Shown: positions 1-9,148 of the stretch, one piece after another
Layout: each line of letters begins with the position of its first letter
How positions within the stretch are numbered: the first letter of the stretch is position 1
Assembly (NCBI GenBank): GCA_024500155.1
Contig: CM044877.1
Span: 30,813,001 to 30,877,000, forward strand
Direction of reading: 5' to 3'
Length of the DNA stretch: 64,000 bases
From: Chenopodium formosanum
Taxonomy: Eukaryota; Streptophyta; Magnoliopsida; Caryophyllales; Amaranthaceae
Program-made: the position numbers and the translations under genes
Notes under the pieces: generated by a model
What the model was told of the DNA's origin: nothing
Database searches by the model: none
What the model saw: the letters and a program-made list of their open reading frames with translations, nothing else

Positions 1-1
1 C

Positions 2-490
2 TGTCTTCTTGTGGCTGAGCAAAATAACGAGTTGTTAATGAAAAATCATGAATCACGTCCTACTAGCTCTACTCCATTCCCTGAAGCGGATGTGACAACC
101 CATAACGGGAAAGAAACTAAAAACAGAGACCATTCCAGCAGTAGTGGTCGAGGTAGAGGTCGCGGTCGTGGCCAATGGCGCGGCCGGGGTCGTGGACGTG
201 GATATGGTAGAGATCGTGGAGGTCATTTCACAAACTCACTTTCCCACCAGAAGTGGGGAAGTAGGGATGATAAAGAGAAAAGTGATACCAATATATGTTA
301 CCGTTGTGGAGCAAAAGGCCATTGGTCTCGGATTTATAGAACTCCAAAGCATCTTGTTGAACTTTACCAAGAATCATTGAAGAAAGGAAAGAAAGTTGAG
401 GCAAACCTTGTTCTTGAAAATAATGAAGGTGATTTTGATTTTGGCAATGCCAATCAATTTGATGTTGCCGATTTCCTTACTTCCCCGTAA
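2..490 (+). pseudogene. gag: copia gag, C-terminal part
   Basis: The frame is open from the first full codon, so the N terminus lies upstream. The visible part is an Arg-Gly-rich stretch (nt 145-225; RGRGRG repeats typical of RNA-binding gag linkers) followed by one zinc knuckle at about nt 296-337. The knuckle should read C-x2-C-x4-H-x4-C, but the last position is Tyr (CYRC...GHWSRIY), a one-transition change expected to destroy zinc binding. Downstream are a PKHLVELYQ motif, usual after the knuckle in this copia group, and an acidic tail ending at TAA 488-490. Capsid function cannot be judged because the capsid part is missing. Confidence 0.85.
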
Positions 491-566
491 GGGAATAATT
501 TAGATTTTGGCAGCACAACTCATTTAAAAGTTGCTGATTTCTTCACTGCCCCATAAGGGAATAATT
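421..566 (+). repeat. tandem duplication of the gag C-terminal tail
   Basis: Two imperfect copies of about 70 bp (roughly 421-496 and 497-566) each encode a D/N-FG...ADF-T-P peptide and each end in CCNTAAGGGAATAA. The second copy lies after the gag stop and is not translated in the normal frame. It is followed by about 200 bp of AT-rich gag-pol spacer with no recognisable feature. Confidence 0.7.
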
Positions 567-763
567 AAAATTATATTGTTTTGTGTCAGTTTTAAGTATT
601 ATACTTATGTTTGCTTATTCTAGTGATTTACTTAAGTTTATTTCTTTCGTTGTAATAAGGACTTTTGCTTTATAAATTTATGAACTATTTGAGTGTTTTT
701 ATTGATTTACTTATTTTATCATCTTTATTTTTATGCTTAATATTTTGACATGTATTTTATTTC

Positions 764-1266
764 ATGAAGAACATGGATATTACTCAAGTTCAATTTGCTA
801 TGAATGGTGAAGAATTATGTCTTGCTGACAGTGCAACTACTCATACAATACTTAAAAATAAAAAAAAATTCTCTCATTTGATGATGAAAAGGATTAATGT
901 GAGTACCATATCGGGTAGTACAAATATCATTGAGGGCTTCGGAAGAGCCACTATAAAATTGCCTTGGGGAACTGAAATTAAAATAACTGATGCTTTATAC
1001 TCCCCATTGTCTCAAAGAAATTTGTTAAGTTTTAAGGATATTCGTAACAATGGTTATCATATTGAGACAATCAACGAAGAAAATAACGAATTCCTTCAAA
1101 TCACAAATATAACTCAAGGTTCAAAACATGTTTTGGAGAAACTACCTACATTCTCCAGTGGTTTGTACTACACAGAAATCAATGCTATTGAAGCTCATGC
1201 TATAGTAAACCAGAAGTTTACTGATAATTTTGTTGTTTGGCATGATCGGTTAGGCCATCCCGGTTC
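764..1266 (+). pseudogene. pol: copia pol, protease and start of integrase
   Basis: The frame starts at ATG 764 and is open up to the gypsy insertion at 1267. It holds the aspartic protease signature of this copia group (LADSATTHTILKN; DSATT in place of the retroviral DTG-like core). It then runs through the pre-integrase region to the integrase zinc motif start, VVWHDRLGHPGS, where H and H are the first two ligands. The CxxC half (CAACSEGK) is at about 13165-13190 beyond the insertion. Gag and pol are in separate frames with a roughly 270-nt gap, so pol expression would have needed a subgenomic or recoding step, or this copy has decayed. Confidence 0.9.
1262..1266. repeat. target-site duplication GGTTC of Retand-1 (partner 13089-13093)
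   Basis: GGTTC directly precedes the TG of the left LTR and directly follows the CA of the right LTR. A perfect 5-bp duplication is what gypsy integrases produce, so both boundaries are exact. Confidence 0.97.
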
Positions 1267-1933
1267 TGATTTGGGTATTTTATACCCGGCCAAGTGGCCC
1301 AATCAGAAAGTGCCACGTGTCCTCCATATAGGTGCCATTTGGACCTATGGAATGATGACACGTGGAGGGAGGACTCTTCTCCGTCCTACGTGGACTGAAG
1401 GTCCAGCAGGGACCATTCAGGTGGCGACACGTGTCACACCAAAAGTGCTTCAAAATCCATTGGGCACAGTGACACGTGTCACTCAGGCATTGGCCCTGGG
1501 ATGGCGGCCTTCCAAGGCCCAAATCCCGAGGCGCCCCAAAACGGCGTGACCTAACTCCTAGGTCACCAGATCCTAGGAAGGCACACTTTTCAAAAGGACC
1601 CTATATATAGGGGCATGATGTCATTTATGACGAACAATTGAAACACAACAACAACCACAAAAAAGAGAGAGACTTTTGACACGCAATACGAGACAATACG
1701 TCACTTACCACAGAGCTGTCGTTTTCAAAGAACATGCAGCACTCTACCTGAGCTTGGAATCCAAGCAGATAACTTTACTTCCGCACGTTTTATTTCCGAA
1801 CTTTTACTAACTTAATCTTCGGAGGCGGACCACCGACCATTCGGCGGTCCGTTTGCTTTGCAGGTACAGGCATCCTCAGTTGAATCCAGTTTCAGTGTTG
1901 TAACTCTCCCGAGGGACAAAAACCCCCGAAACA
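1267..1933 (+). repeat. Retand-1 5' LTR
   Basis: Starts TGATTTGGGT and ends CCCCGAAACA. It is nearly identical to 12421-13088. It holds a TATA-like stretch at 1602-1609 and a U5 segment with a splice-acceptor-like TTTGCAGGTACAGG near 1855-1868. An open frame of about 90 codons crosses the LTR in both copies, but it has no family match and appears fortuitous. Confidence 0.97.
1306..1480 (+). promoter_or_regulatory. cluster of ACGTG (G-box/ABRE-like) motifs in the Retand-1 U3
   Basis: Five ACGTG cores lie within about 170 bp (near 1314, 1359, 1388, 1429 and 1473), several in palindromic form ACACGTGT or as CACGTGG. They are upstream of TATATATA at 1602-1609. In plants such cores bind bZIP/bHLH factors and, in pairs, act in ABA or stress responses. 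The motif density is seen directly; regulation is inferred. Confidence 0.5.
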
Positions 1934-1935
1934 TT

Positions 1936-1944
1936 TGGCGCCGT
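1936..1944 (+). other. Retand-1 primer-binding site
   Basis: TGGCGCCGT lies 2 nt after the LTR end and is followed by TTGTAGGGAGAG. The nine bases fit the complement of a plant tRNA-Asp 3' end. The same start is seen in Retand-3 at 39552. The match degrades after nine bases, so the tRNA identity is a probable rather than firm call. Confidence 0.7.
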
Positions 1945-1966
1945 TTGTAGGGAGAGTACCTCTGAA

Positions 1967-3352
1967 ATGGCTTCACAAGAGCTTGTACCAAATCCGGATG
2001 CCATTCGGCCTCCGAATGATGTACTGGTCCAAACGGACCATGACTCAGGTGACGACGCTGATGTCGAAACCTATGTGGATCCAAATGGATCCCTCATCTC
2101 TAAACGCATCCGCAGTAAGGAACGACGAGAGCGTCCCCATGTTCAGGCAGGACCAAGCAAAACTGCTGACCAGCCAAAGAAGCCCTCGGGATGGCCGTTT
2201 GATCCTTCCCAGGCGGCAGGATCAACTCCCGTCACTCGGGATGAGCTAATGTCACTTCTGAGCAGCCTCAGGGGTGAAATCAAGCAGCTCGCCTCAAAAA
2301 AGTCGCCTACTCCTAGAAAGGAGCAGTCGGCCAAGAAGCCAGCCCAAGCTGGCAAACAGAGGTCGGTCAGGGACCGTCAGCCGACTCCTCATCCTGCTCC
2401 TAAGGAGAAGGCCAGACCCCAATTTGACCTTAATCGGCTCCGTTTTCCAGAAATGGGCGCAAGAAAACCCATCCGACACATACAGCCGGATGGTAGCAAG
2501 AAAACGTTCTCTGACGCTCGACAATACATTGAGGAGAGGAGAACCCAGCAATCAGAGTCGGCTTCAACGTCGACTTATCATGATAGCTTTTGGAATACCT
2601 CTGTGAGGTGTTCCCAGTCTGTACATGAGACCCCAGCAAGCAGCCAAAGGGTTCAGTCTGGGCCGCATGTGATTCAGTCCGCCCAGTACATGGCACAACC
2701 ATTGTACTAGGCGCCAGTTGTACCTTACATGCAACCTACCCTCTATGGAGGACAGGCGGCATACGGCTATCAGCCGATGGACTGGCAGCTTAGGCTGCAA
2801 CACCTTGGAGATCAACCCTCTGCTTTCTCCAGGGAAATAACTGAAGCCGTACAGCCGGCTAAAGTTAAAAACGTTCTGGTTGGAGCCTATGACGGGACCT
2901 CCAACCCAGAAGACCACCTGCTAGCATACACCCACCTCATGTATTTACAAGGGTTGGATGATGCCGCATGGTGTCGTTACTTTCCAGTCACCCTGAAGGG
3001 CATAGCCCAGCAGTGGTTTGGCAACCTGCCGGCTGGCTGCATAAATAGCTTCAAGACGCTTGCGTTCTTGTTTGCATCAAACTTCTCTATGAACATCCCT
3101 GCCAAAAAGACAAGTCTTGACTTGGGCAATGTACAACAGGGAGATAGAGAAGGTTTGCGATCCTACGTTTAGCGGTTCAATCTGGTCCGAATCCAGATTC
3201 ATGGGTTGTCTGATGAGGTCGCCTTCACAGACTTCTTTAAGGGTCTGAAGGACGGGTCTACTTTTAAGTACGAACTCGTCCGCAAACAAATCTTTACCCT
3301 ACAAGGAACTTTGCGAGAGGCGGAAGCCTACATACAAGCAGTCGGACCATAA
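1967..3352 (+). pseudogene. gag: Retand-1 gag
   Basis: ATG 1967 is 33 nt after the LTR end and starts MASQELVP, matching the position and style of the start in Retand-2 and Retand-3 (MVQESVP). An acidic, disordered N-terminal region and a basic linker (about 2100-2480) precede a retrotransposon gag/capsid domain. That domain runs about nt 2750-3290 (QPLDWQLRL-like, AKVKN-LVGAYDG, DHLLAY, QQWFGNLP, RFNLVRIQI). In-frame TAG codons at 2708-2710 and 3170-3172, the latter in YV-stop-RFNL where the family has Lys or Arg, and a frameshift near 3340 prevent a full product. The frame then continues in another phase into the protease part. Confidence 0.9.
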
Positions 3353-4544
3353 GAAGTCTGACCGACAGAAAGAGAGTCGGCCTGCTCAGCCAGCTCCTAA
3401 GCCAGAAGAGAGCAAAAAGAAAAAGCAAGTCTGGGCCTTTGATAACTCTGATCAACCGGCCCAGAAGAAGAAAAAAGAGTGGAAACCGTACGTTCCAAGG
3501 TACGAATTCCACAAGGACTGCTGCTCCATCCTTTTGGAAATTAAGGATCGGCTAACTCTTGAAAAGCTGACTGCTATGAAAGGTTCCGTTGAAAATCGAA
3601 ACAAGAACAAGCATTGCCTTTTCCATGAGGATGTTGGCCATGACACGAACGACTGCTTTAGTCTCAAGCGGGAGCTCGACCGTTTGGCCGACAAAGGACA
3701 GCTGAAGTCCTATGTGAAGTCCAAAGTGACTTCAAAAGCAAATCCGGGGCAGTCCAAGAAAAAGACTCCCCAGCCTGCTGTGAGTGCCGAAACTGATGAA
3801 GAACCGGTGTATACCATAGCAGGCGGATTTGCCGGTGGTGGCCCGACCATTCGGGGCACCAAGGACCATCTGAGAAAGATGGTTAATTCTGTTGAGGAGG
3901 GGGATACAGCTAGCACATCCACCTTCCCTAAAGTTGTCATCACCGAACAGGACAGAGGCAAAGTCCGTCGGCCGCATGATGACCCTGTTGTCATTGAGTG
4001 TAAAGTCGCCAACCAGCTGGTTGGCCGAATTCTGATTGACACAGGAAGTTCCTCTGACCTCATCAGCCTCAAATGCTTGTCCAATCTCAAGTACAAACCG
4101 GATAGCATGATGGAGGTCACCCACACCTTAGTTGGGTTTGGGGGAGGACTTGTGCACCCAGTCGGACGAATCGACCTACCTGTCCGCCTGGGAAGCAGGG
4201 GAGACGGTCGGCACATGACCATCCGTTTCCTAGTGGTTGAAGAGCTCACGGCTTACATCCTCATCTTTGGCCGACCCACTCTTAATGAGTGTAAGGCCGT
4301 TATCATCCCTGCTCTCATGCTACTCAAGTATGAGAAGGATGATGGAACAGTTGGTTCCCTTAATGGGGACCAAAAGACGGCTCGAGAGTGTTATCTCTCG
4401 GACGTCAAGCCTGCGGCCGCAGCATCCGGCCGAGGCAAGCAAATGATTGACCTCGACAATGTCGAGGAAGAACAGTCGGCCCCACCAGCCGGAAAGAAAA
4501 GAAAGACTGATCAGCTGGTGGTGGTCAAAAAAGAAAAGCAATAG
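3353..4544 (+). pseudogene. Retand-1 nucleocapsid-like and protease segment
   Basis: A Lys-rich linker is followed by a C-x2-H-x4-H-x4-C cluster (nt 3615-3660; CLFHEDVGHDTNDC), a variant of the usual CCHC knuckle shared by Retand-2. The aspartic protease with the catalytic ILIDTGSSSDLI motif is at about 4030-4062. The segment ends in a linker with a KKRK nuclear-localisation-like patch and KKEKQ, then TAG at 4542. The catalytic Asp is intact. The same domain order and the same terminal stop occur in Retand-2, so this stop may be a normal feature of the family rather than decay. Confidence 0.88.
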
Positions 4545-4550
4545 CAATCT
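4542..4550 (+). promoter_or_regulatory. candidate leaky stop TAG-CAA-TCT between protease and RT
   Basis: The stop is in frame with both the upstream protease and the downstream RT. Its 3' context is CAA TCT; the tobamovirus-type readthrough rule is UAG-CAR-YYA, so this copy fits five of six positions. Retand-2 has the full match at 24314-24322. A readthrough role is inferred. The alternative is that the stop lies in an intron between protease and RT, as reported for Ogre elements. Confidence 0.4.
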
Positions 4551-7500
4551 CTGACCGGGGAACGGTCGGATGATCTCCGTCCCCAGCCTGCTGGTGAGCA
4601 CATTGACATCCCTCTGGACAACAGCCGTCCAGAACGGACTGTTAAGGTGGGGACGGTTGCATTTGCAAAGCTGGGTGAAAGCCTTCACCAGCTACTCAAG
4701 GAATTCAAAGACATCTTTGCCTTTGAAGTGGAGGAGATGCCAGGCATCAGCCCGGATCTCGCTGTCCACAAACTCGCTGTGGATCCTAAAAAGAAGCCCA
4801 TCCGACAAAAGAAAAGAAACCACGGCGAAGAAAGAAGTCAGGCGGCAGCTGCCGAAGTAAAAAAGCTGTTAGATGCCAAGTTCATTCGGCCGTGTAACTT
4901 CCCTGAGTGGGTAGCTAACGTTGTGTTAGTAAAAAAGCCGAATGGAACTTGGCGGATGTGTGTCGATTTCACAGACCTCAACAAGGCATGTCCAAAGGAT
5001 AGCTATCCACTGCCTAAGATCGACAGTCTGGTCGACTCAACAGCCGGACATGCCCTGATGAGTTTTATGGACGCCTATTCAGGTTTCCATCAGATCCCCC
5101 TGTGGAAAAAAGATCAAGAAAAGACGACATTCGTCACTGATCAGGGGTTGTTCTGTTATACGGTGATGCCGTTTGGTTTGAAGAATGCGCCTGCTACCTT
5201 CCAACGAATGATTAATACGGTCTTCATTAATCAAATCGGAAGGAACGTAGAGGCGTACATTGATGATATGATAGTCAAATCCAAACAGCAGGCGGATCAC
5301 CTTGCTGACCTCCGAGAAACATTCGCCACACTCAGGCGGCACAAGATCATGCTTAACCCAAAAAAGTGTGTCTTTGGTGTTGAGTCTGGGAAGTTTCTCG
5401 GATTTTTTATTGACCAAAGAGGAATAGAGGCCAACCCTGAGAAAATACAGGCGGTAATCGACATGCAGTCGCCCCGTACTGTGAAGGAAGTGCAAAAACT
5501 AACAGGTTGTCTGGCGGCCCTGGGGAGATTCCTCAGCCGTTCAGGCGACAAGTGTCTCTACTTTTTCCAGGCAATCAAAAAGAAGACAAACTTTGAATGG
5601 GGGGATGATGCAGAGGCGGCCTTTCAAAGGCTAAAAACTCATCTGCACTCTTTGCCGAGGCTTGTCAGCCCTTTGCCTAAAGAGAAGCTCTTCATGTACT
5701 TAGCCGTCTCTGATCATGCCCTCAGTGCTGTCCTCTTAGCTGAAAGAGACGGCATCCAGCTCCCGGTGTATTTCATAAGCCATGTTTTGAGAAATGCGGA
5801 GCTTCGGTACCCCTTGGTTGAGAAATTCGGCCTTGCCCTTTACATGGCCATCAAGAAGCTTAAACCTTACTTCTTGGCGCATGCGGTAGAGGTCTATACT
5901 GACCAACCGATCAAACGGCCACTCACAACCTTGGAGTCTTCTGGACGAATGCTCAAATGGGCAATTGAAATACAAGGATTAGAAATCACTTATGAATCAA
6001 GGAAGGCAATAAAAGGACAAGCATTCGCTGACTTTATTGTCGAAATGACAAGGCCGGTTGTTCCGGACAATACGGACCAGGTCTGGAAAGTGTATGTGGA
6101 TGGGAGCTCCACTGTGAATGGCTGTGGTGCGGGGATTATCTGTCAGTCTCCTGAAGGAGATAAGTACGAATACGCACTACGGTTCAAGTTTTAGGTCTCT
6201 AATAATGAGGCCGAGTATGAGGCCCTGCTGGCCGGCATTCGGTATTGCAAGACGGCAGGGGCGAAGAAGATATCCGCCTGCTCTGATTCTCAACTGGTCG
6301 TACTCCAGGTTAATGGAACGTACGAGGCCACTCATCCGGCCATGATAAAATATTTGCAGGCGGTCAAGAGTGAAGTTGGGTCACTTGAAGAATTTCATCT
6401 AACTCAGGTGCCCAGGTCTTCAAACAATCAGGCGGATGCCCTGTCCAAATTAGCATCATCCGCCTCCTGTGAAACGCCTCGGTCAGTCTTCTGGGAGGTC
6501 ATGGAAAAAAGAAGTATATCTGAAAAAGACCCCATTGGAATTCTTGACCGAAGCTCAACTTGGATGGACAGCATCCGGACCTATCTTGCAGACGGCACGC
6601 TCCCTGACTCACTACGGGAGGCGGCTGTTCTAAAAAAAAGAGCAGCTAACTTCGAGTTGCGGCAAGGAGAGCTCTTCAGGGTTGGCTTTTTGAAACCCCT
6701 GTTGAATTGTGTTACCCCTGAAAAGGGGAAGGAAGTTCTCGAAGAGTTGCATTCGGGATTCTACGCCTCCCATATAGGCGGCAAATCCCTCGCGGCCAAG
6801 GCCAGGCGGCTTTACTTCTGGCCAACTCTGGAGTCGGATGCCATGGAAATGGTGAAAAAATGTGACAAGTGCCAAAAATTTGGCAAGCTCATCCATCGTC
6901 CGGCTACAGACCTGACGGCCATCCACAACCCAATACCCTTTGCCAAATGGGGCATGGACATTCTGGGGCCATATACAACTGCACCAGGCGGCAAGCGCTA
7001 TATATTGGTGGCTGTGGATTACTTTACCAAGTGGGTAGAGGCTGAGGCAGTCAAAAACATCAAGACTAAAGACGTCATTTCCTTTGTTTGGAGGAACATA
7101 ATCACTCGTTTCGGGGTGCCCATGTCTATGGTTTTTGACAATGGTCCTTAATTTGAGACGCCTCAACTCAAGACTTGGCTGGGAGACCAGGGGGTCTCAA
7201 GCTTCTTCGCATCAGTCGGCCGGCCGCAAGCAAACGGCCAGGTCGAAGCCTTCAACAAGTTAATCTCAGACGGGATTAAAAAGAAGATTGAGCGGGCTGG
7301 TGGCCTTTGGGCGGATGAATTACCACACGTCCTTTGGCCCATCAGAACGACTGCTAAAGGGGCAACGGGAGAAACCCCATTCCTAATGGTGTATGGTGCA
7401 GAAGCTGTTCTGCCCATTGAGCACTATGAGCCGACCCTTCGAATCATGTTGTATGATGAAGAGGCAAATTGGGAGGCCATGCGCCTAGCATTGGACTCAC

Positions 7501-7793
7501 TTCCAGAGCGCAGGGGCAATGCTGCCTTGCGTCATGAGATATACCGTCTGAGAATGACTCGGGCTTACAACAAAAGAGTACACAAGCGTCCTCTCAAAGT
7601 GGGGGACTTTGTGCTACGGAAAATAGAGGCAGTCGGTAGGGCGAATGAACAAGGAAAGCTAACCCCAAATTGGGAAGACCCCTACCGAATTTATGAGGAG
7701 GTAAGAAACGGCACCTACCGCCTGGAAGAACCAGACGGCAGGCAGCTGCCCAGAACTTGGAATGTAGACAACTTGAAAAAGTACTACTTCTAA
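4545..7793 (+). pseudogene. pol: Retand-1 pol: RT, RNase H, integrase
   Basis: One reading frame throughout. RT covers about 4840-5480, with KPNGTWRMCVD, the FMDAYSGFHQI palm Asp, MPFGLKNAPATFQ and an intact YIDD at 5256-5267. The usual gypsy RNase H follows, then the Tat-type second RNase H with VYVDGSS at about 6090. Integrase has its zinc motif at about 6750-6890 (H...H, CDKCQKFGK), the DDE triad (WGMDILGPY, FDNGP, NGQVEAFN) at 6945-7255, and the C-terminal GDFVLRK region before TAA 7791. Premature stops are TAG 6192 and TAA 7149 (GP-stop-FET, where Gln is expected: a one-step C-to-T change). All catalytic residues are present. Confidence 0.92.
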
Positions 7794-8381
7794 GTACGAA
7801 TGAAAAGACCTCAATTTTGTAAATCTCACGTATTGTTAATGAGAATATGCCTTCATTTCCCAACTTATCTTTTTATTTAAGTTTTTTAAGTGTCGTCTGC
7901 ACCAAATACAGACGACCAATATGTTTGGAAAGCGTCTGTTCCAACAGCAGACGTCCCAATCCCTCTGAAGGAGCCGATTGTTTTAGAACAGTCGTTCCTA
8001 CGAAATTCATCAAGTTTACACCAACACTTGACGAATCATTAAAGAGGCCTAAGGCCAGATAAAATCATAATGAGGCCCAAGGCCGGATATTAATAAACAA
8101 AAAGAGACCGAATGGTCACAGTCTGCTCCAACATGAGTATGACCGTCTGCTCCAACATGAGTCAGATAACCGGCGACGTCCATTTGGGCGAATTCGTCGA
8201 GGAGAAGCATCTCCCATTTGGGTGGCACATTGCTCTACGAATATATCAAGCGGCCCTACCGAATGCTAAGTCAGCATTCGCAGTCGTTTGTTTTAATCGA
8301 AAGTGAAATCTAAAAGACCTGAAATTTCTATCTAGCGCAGTTTAGAAATGGTCACTGTTTCATAAGTAGAGGCTAAGCGAG

Positions 8382-8640
8382 GCATAAAGCCGGATGCGCC
8401 TGTTATTGCTCAGGGGCAAAACAGGCGGAATATTTGATTAATATACGAGTTAAGTTAACAAAACACTTACTGAGACTATTGGTCGGATGACGCCTGATCC
8501 TTGCCTATGGGGCAAGACAGGCGGACAATTATTTTTAAGGAAATTGGTTAAGTTACAAACTTAGCATTTTATCTCAAAGAGGCCTATGGCCGGAGGCGCT
8601 TGTTTTTGCTTATGGGGCAGAACAGGCGGAGGTTTGCCCT
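8382..8640 (+). repeat. degenerate tandem repeat, about 120-bp period
   Basis: Three units, each with (C)GCCTGATNNTTGC...TGGGGCAAAACAGGCGGA followed by AT-rich filler, at roughly 8388-8430, 8490-8525 and 8595-8632. Tandem arrays in the region before the 3' LTR are typical of Tat/Ogre elements. Confidence 0.55.
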
Positions 8641-8717
8641 TAGCAAATTAGCTAAGTTGGAAATTTGAGTTAGTTCGAGCCAATGGCCGAATGAACACTT
8701 TATGTTTGCCAATTCTG

Positions 8718-8851
8718 GATGGACGTCTGCCGCGTGGTTTGGGGCAATCACCATAGTGATTGATTGACTTAGAAACCATGCATACTCTTCTAAGTATCAA
8801 AAATTTCTAAGCCAATCAATCCAATAAACCGAAACCACTCGACATCCGTCC
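8718..8851 (-). ncRNA. conserved two-part stem-loop (copy in Retand-1)
   Basis: The inner stem pairs TTGATTGACTTAGAAA (about 8760-8775) with TTTCTAAGCCAATCAA (8804-8819), with one mismatch. The outer stem pairs GGACGTC and GTGGTTT (8721-8740) with AAACCAC and GACATCC (8832-8847). Retand-2 has the same structure with different bases. The inner mismatch is A-C in plus-strand RNA and G-U in minus-strand RNA, so the minus-strand transcript gives the better fold. Function is unknown; it lies 300-430 nt downstream of the antisense stop codon. Confidence 0.55.
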
Positions 8852-9148
8852 AGGGGCAAGAACATTCGCATGATATACAGGTTATTATACTTAGCCAAAA
8901 ACATGCAATGAAAAATTCAAAATGCAAAGGACAACTATATGGATAACTTCAGTCAAATGGCCGAATGATTCAAATTAAAAAGACCAATCGTCACCTGACG
9001 ATTGGTTAAGATTGTTATCTGGCAAAGCCAGAAAGATTGTCAAATTACCCGACCCCTCGGTCGGTAAAGATACAAATACTCGGCATGCAGGCCGGAAAAG
9101 AAAAGTACATGGCCATTCGGCCGCAGAACAACATAAAAGCTTAAGTGA

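Larger units (their letters stand above)
7794..9148 (+). other. Retand-1 spacer between pol and the antisense gene
   Basis: No coding gene is seen. The region is built from degenerate repeats with recurring GGCCGGATG, GGGGCAAAACAGGCGGA and CGAATGG words. It includes a 23-bp direct repeat (near 8118-8163, GTCTGCTCCAACATGAGT twice) and the conserved stem-loop at 8718-8851. On the minus strand this is the 3' flank of the antisense gene. Confidence 0.6.

Noticed and set aside
1267..1549. Open frame of about 92 codons across the U3 of Retand-1, also present at 12425-12703
   Set aside because: It is the LTR itself; conservation reflects LTR identity, there is no homologous frame in the other Retand LTRs, and no known domain.
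3710..4249. Minus-strand ORF of 179 codons opposite the Retand-1 protease
   Set aside because: Shadow of the GC-richer gag-pol coding frame; no counterpart with conserved protein sequence in Retand-2.
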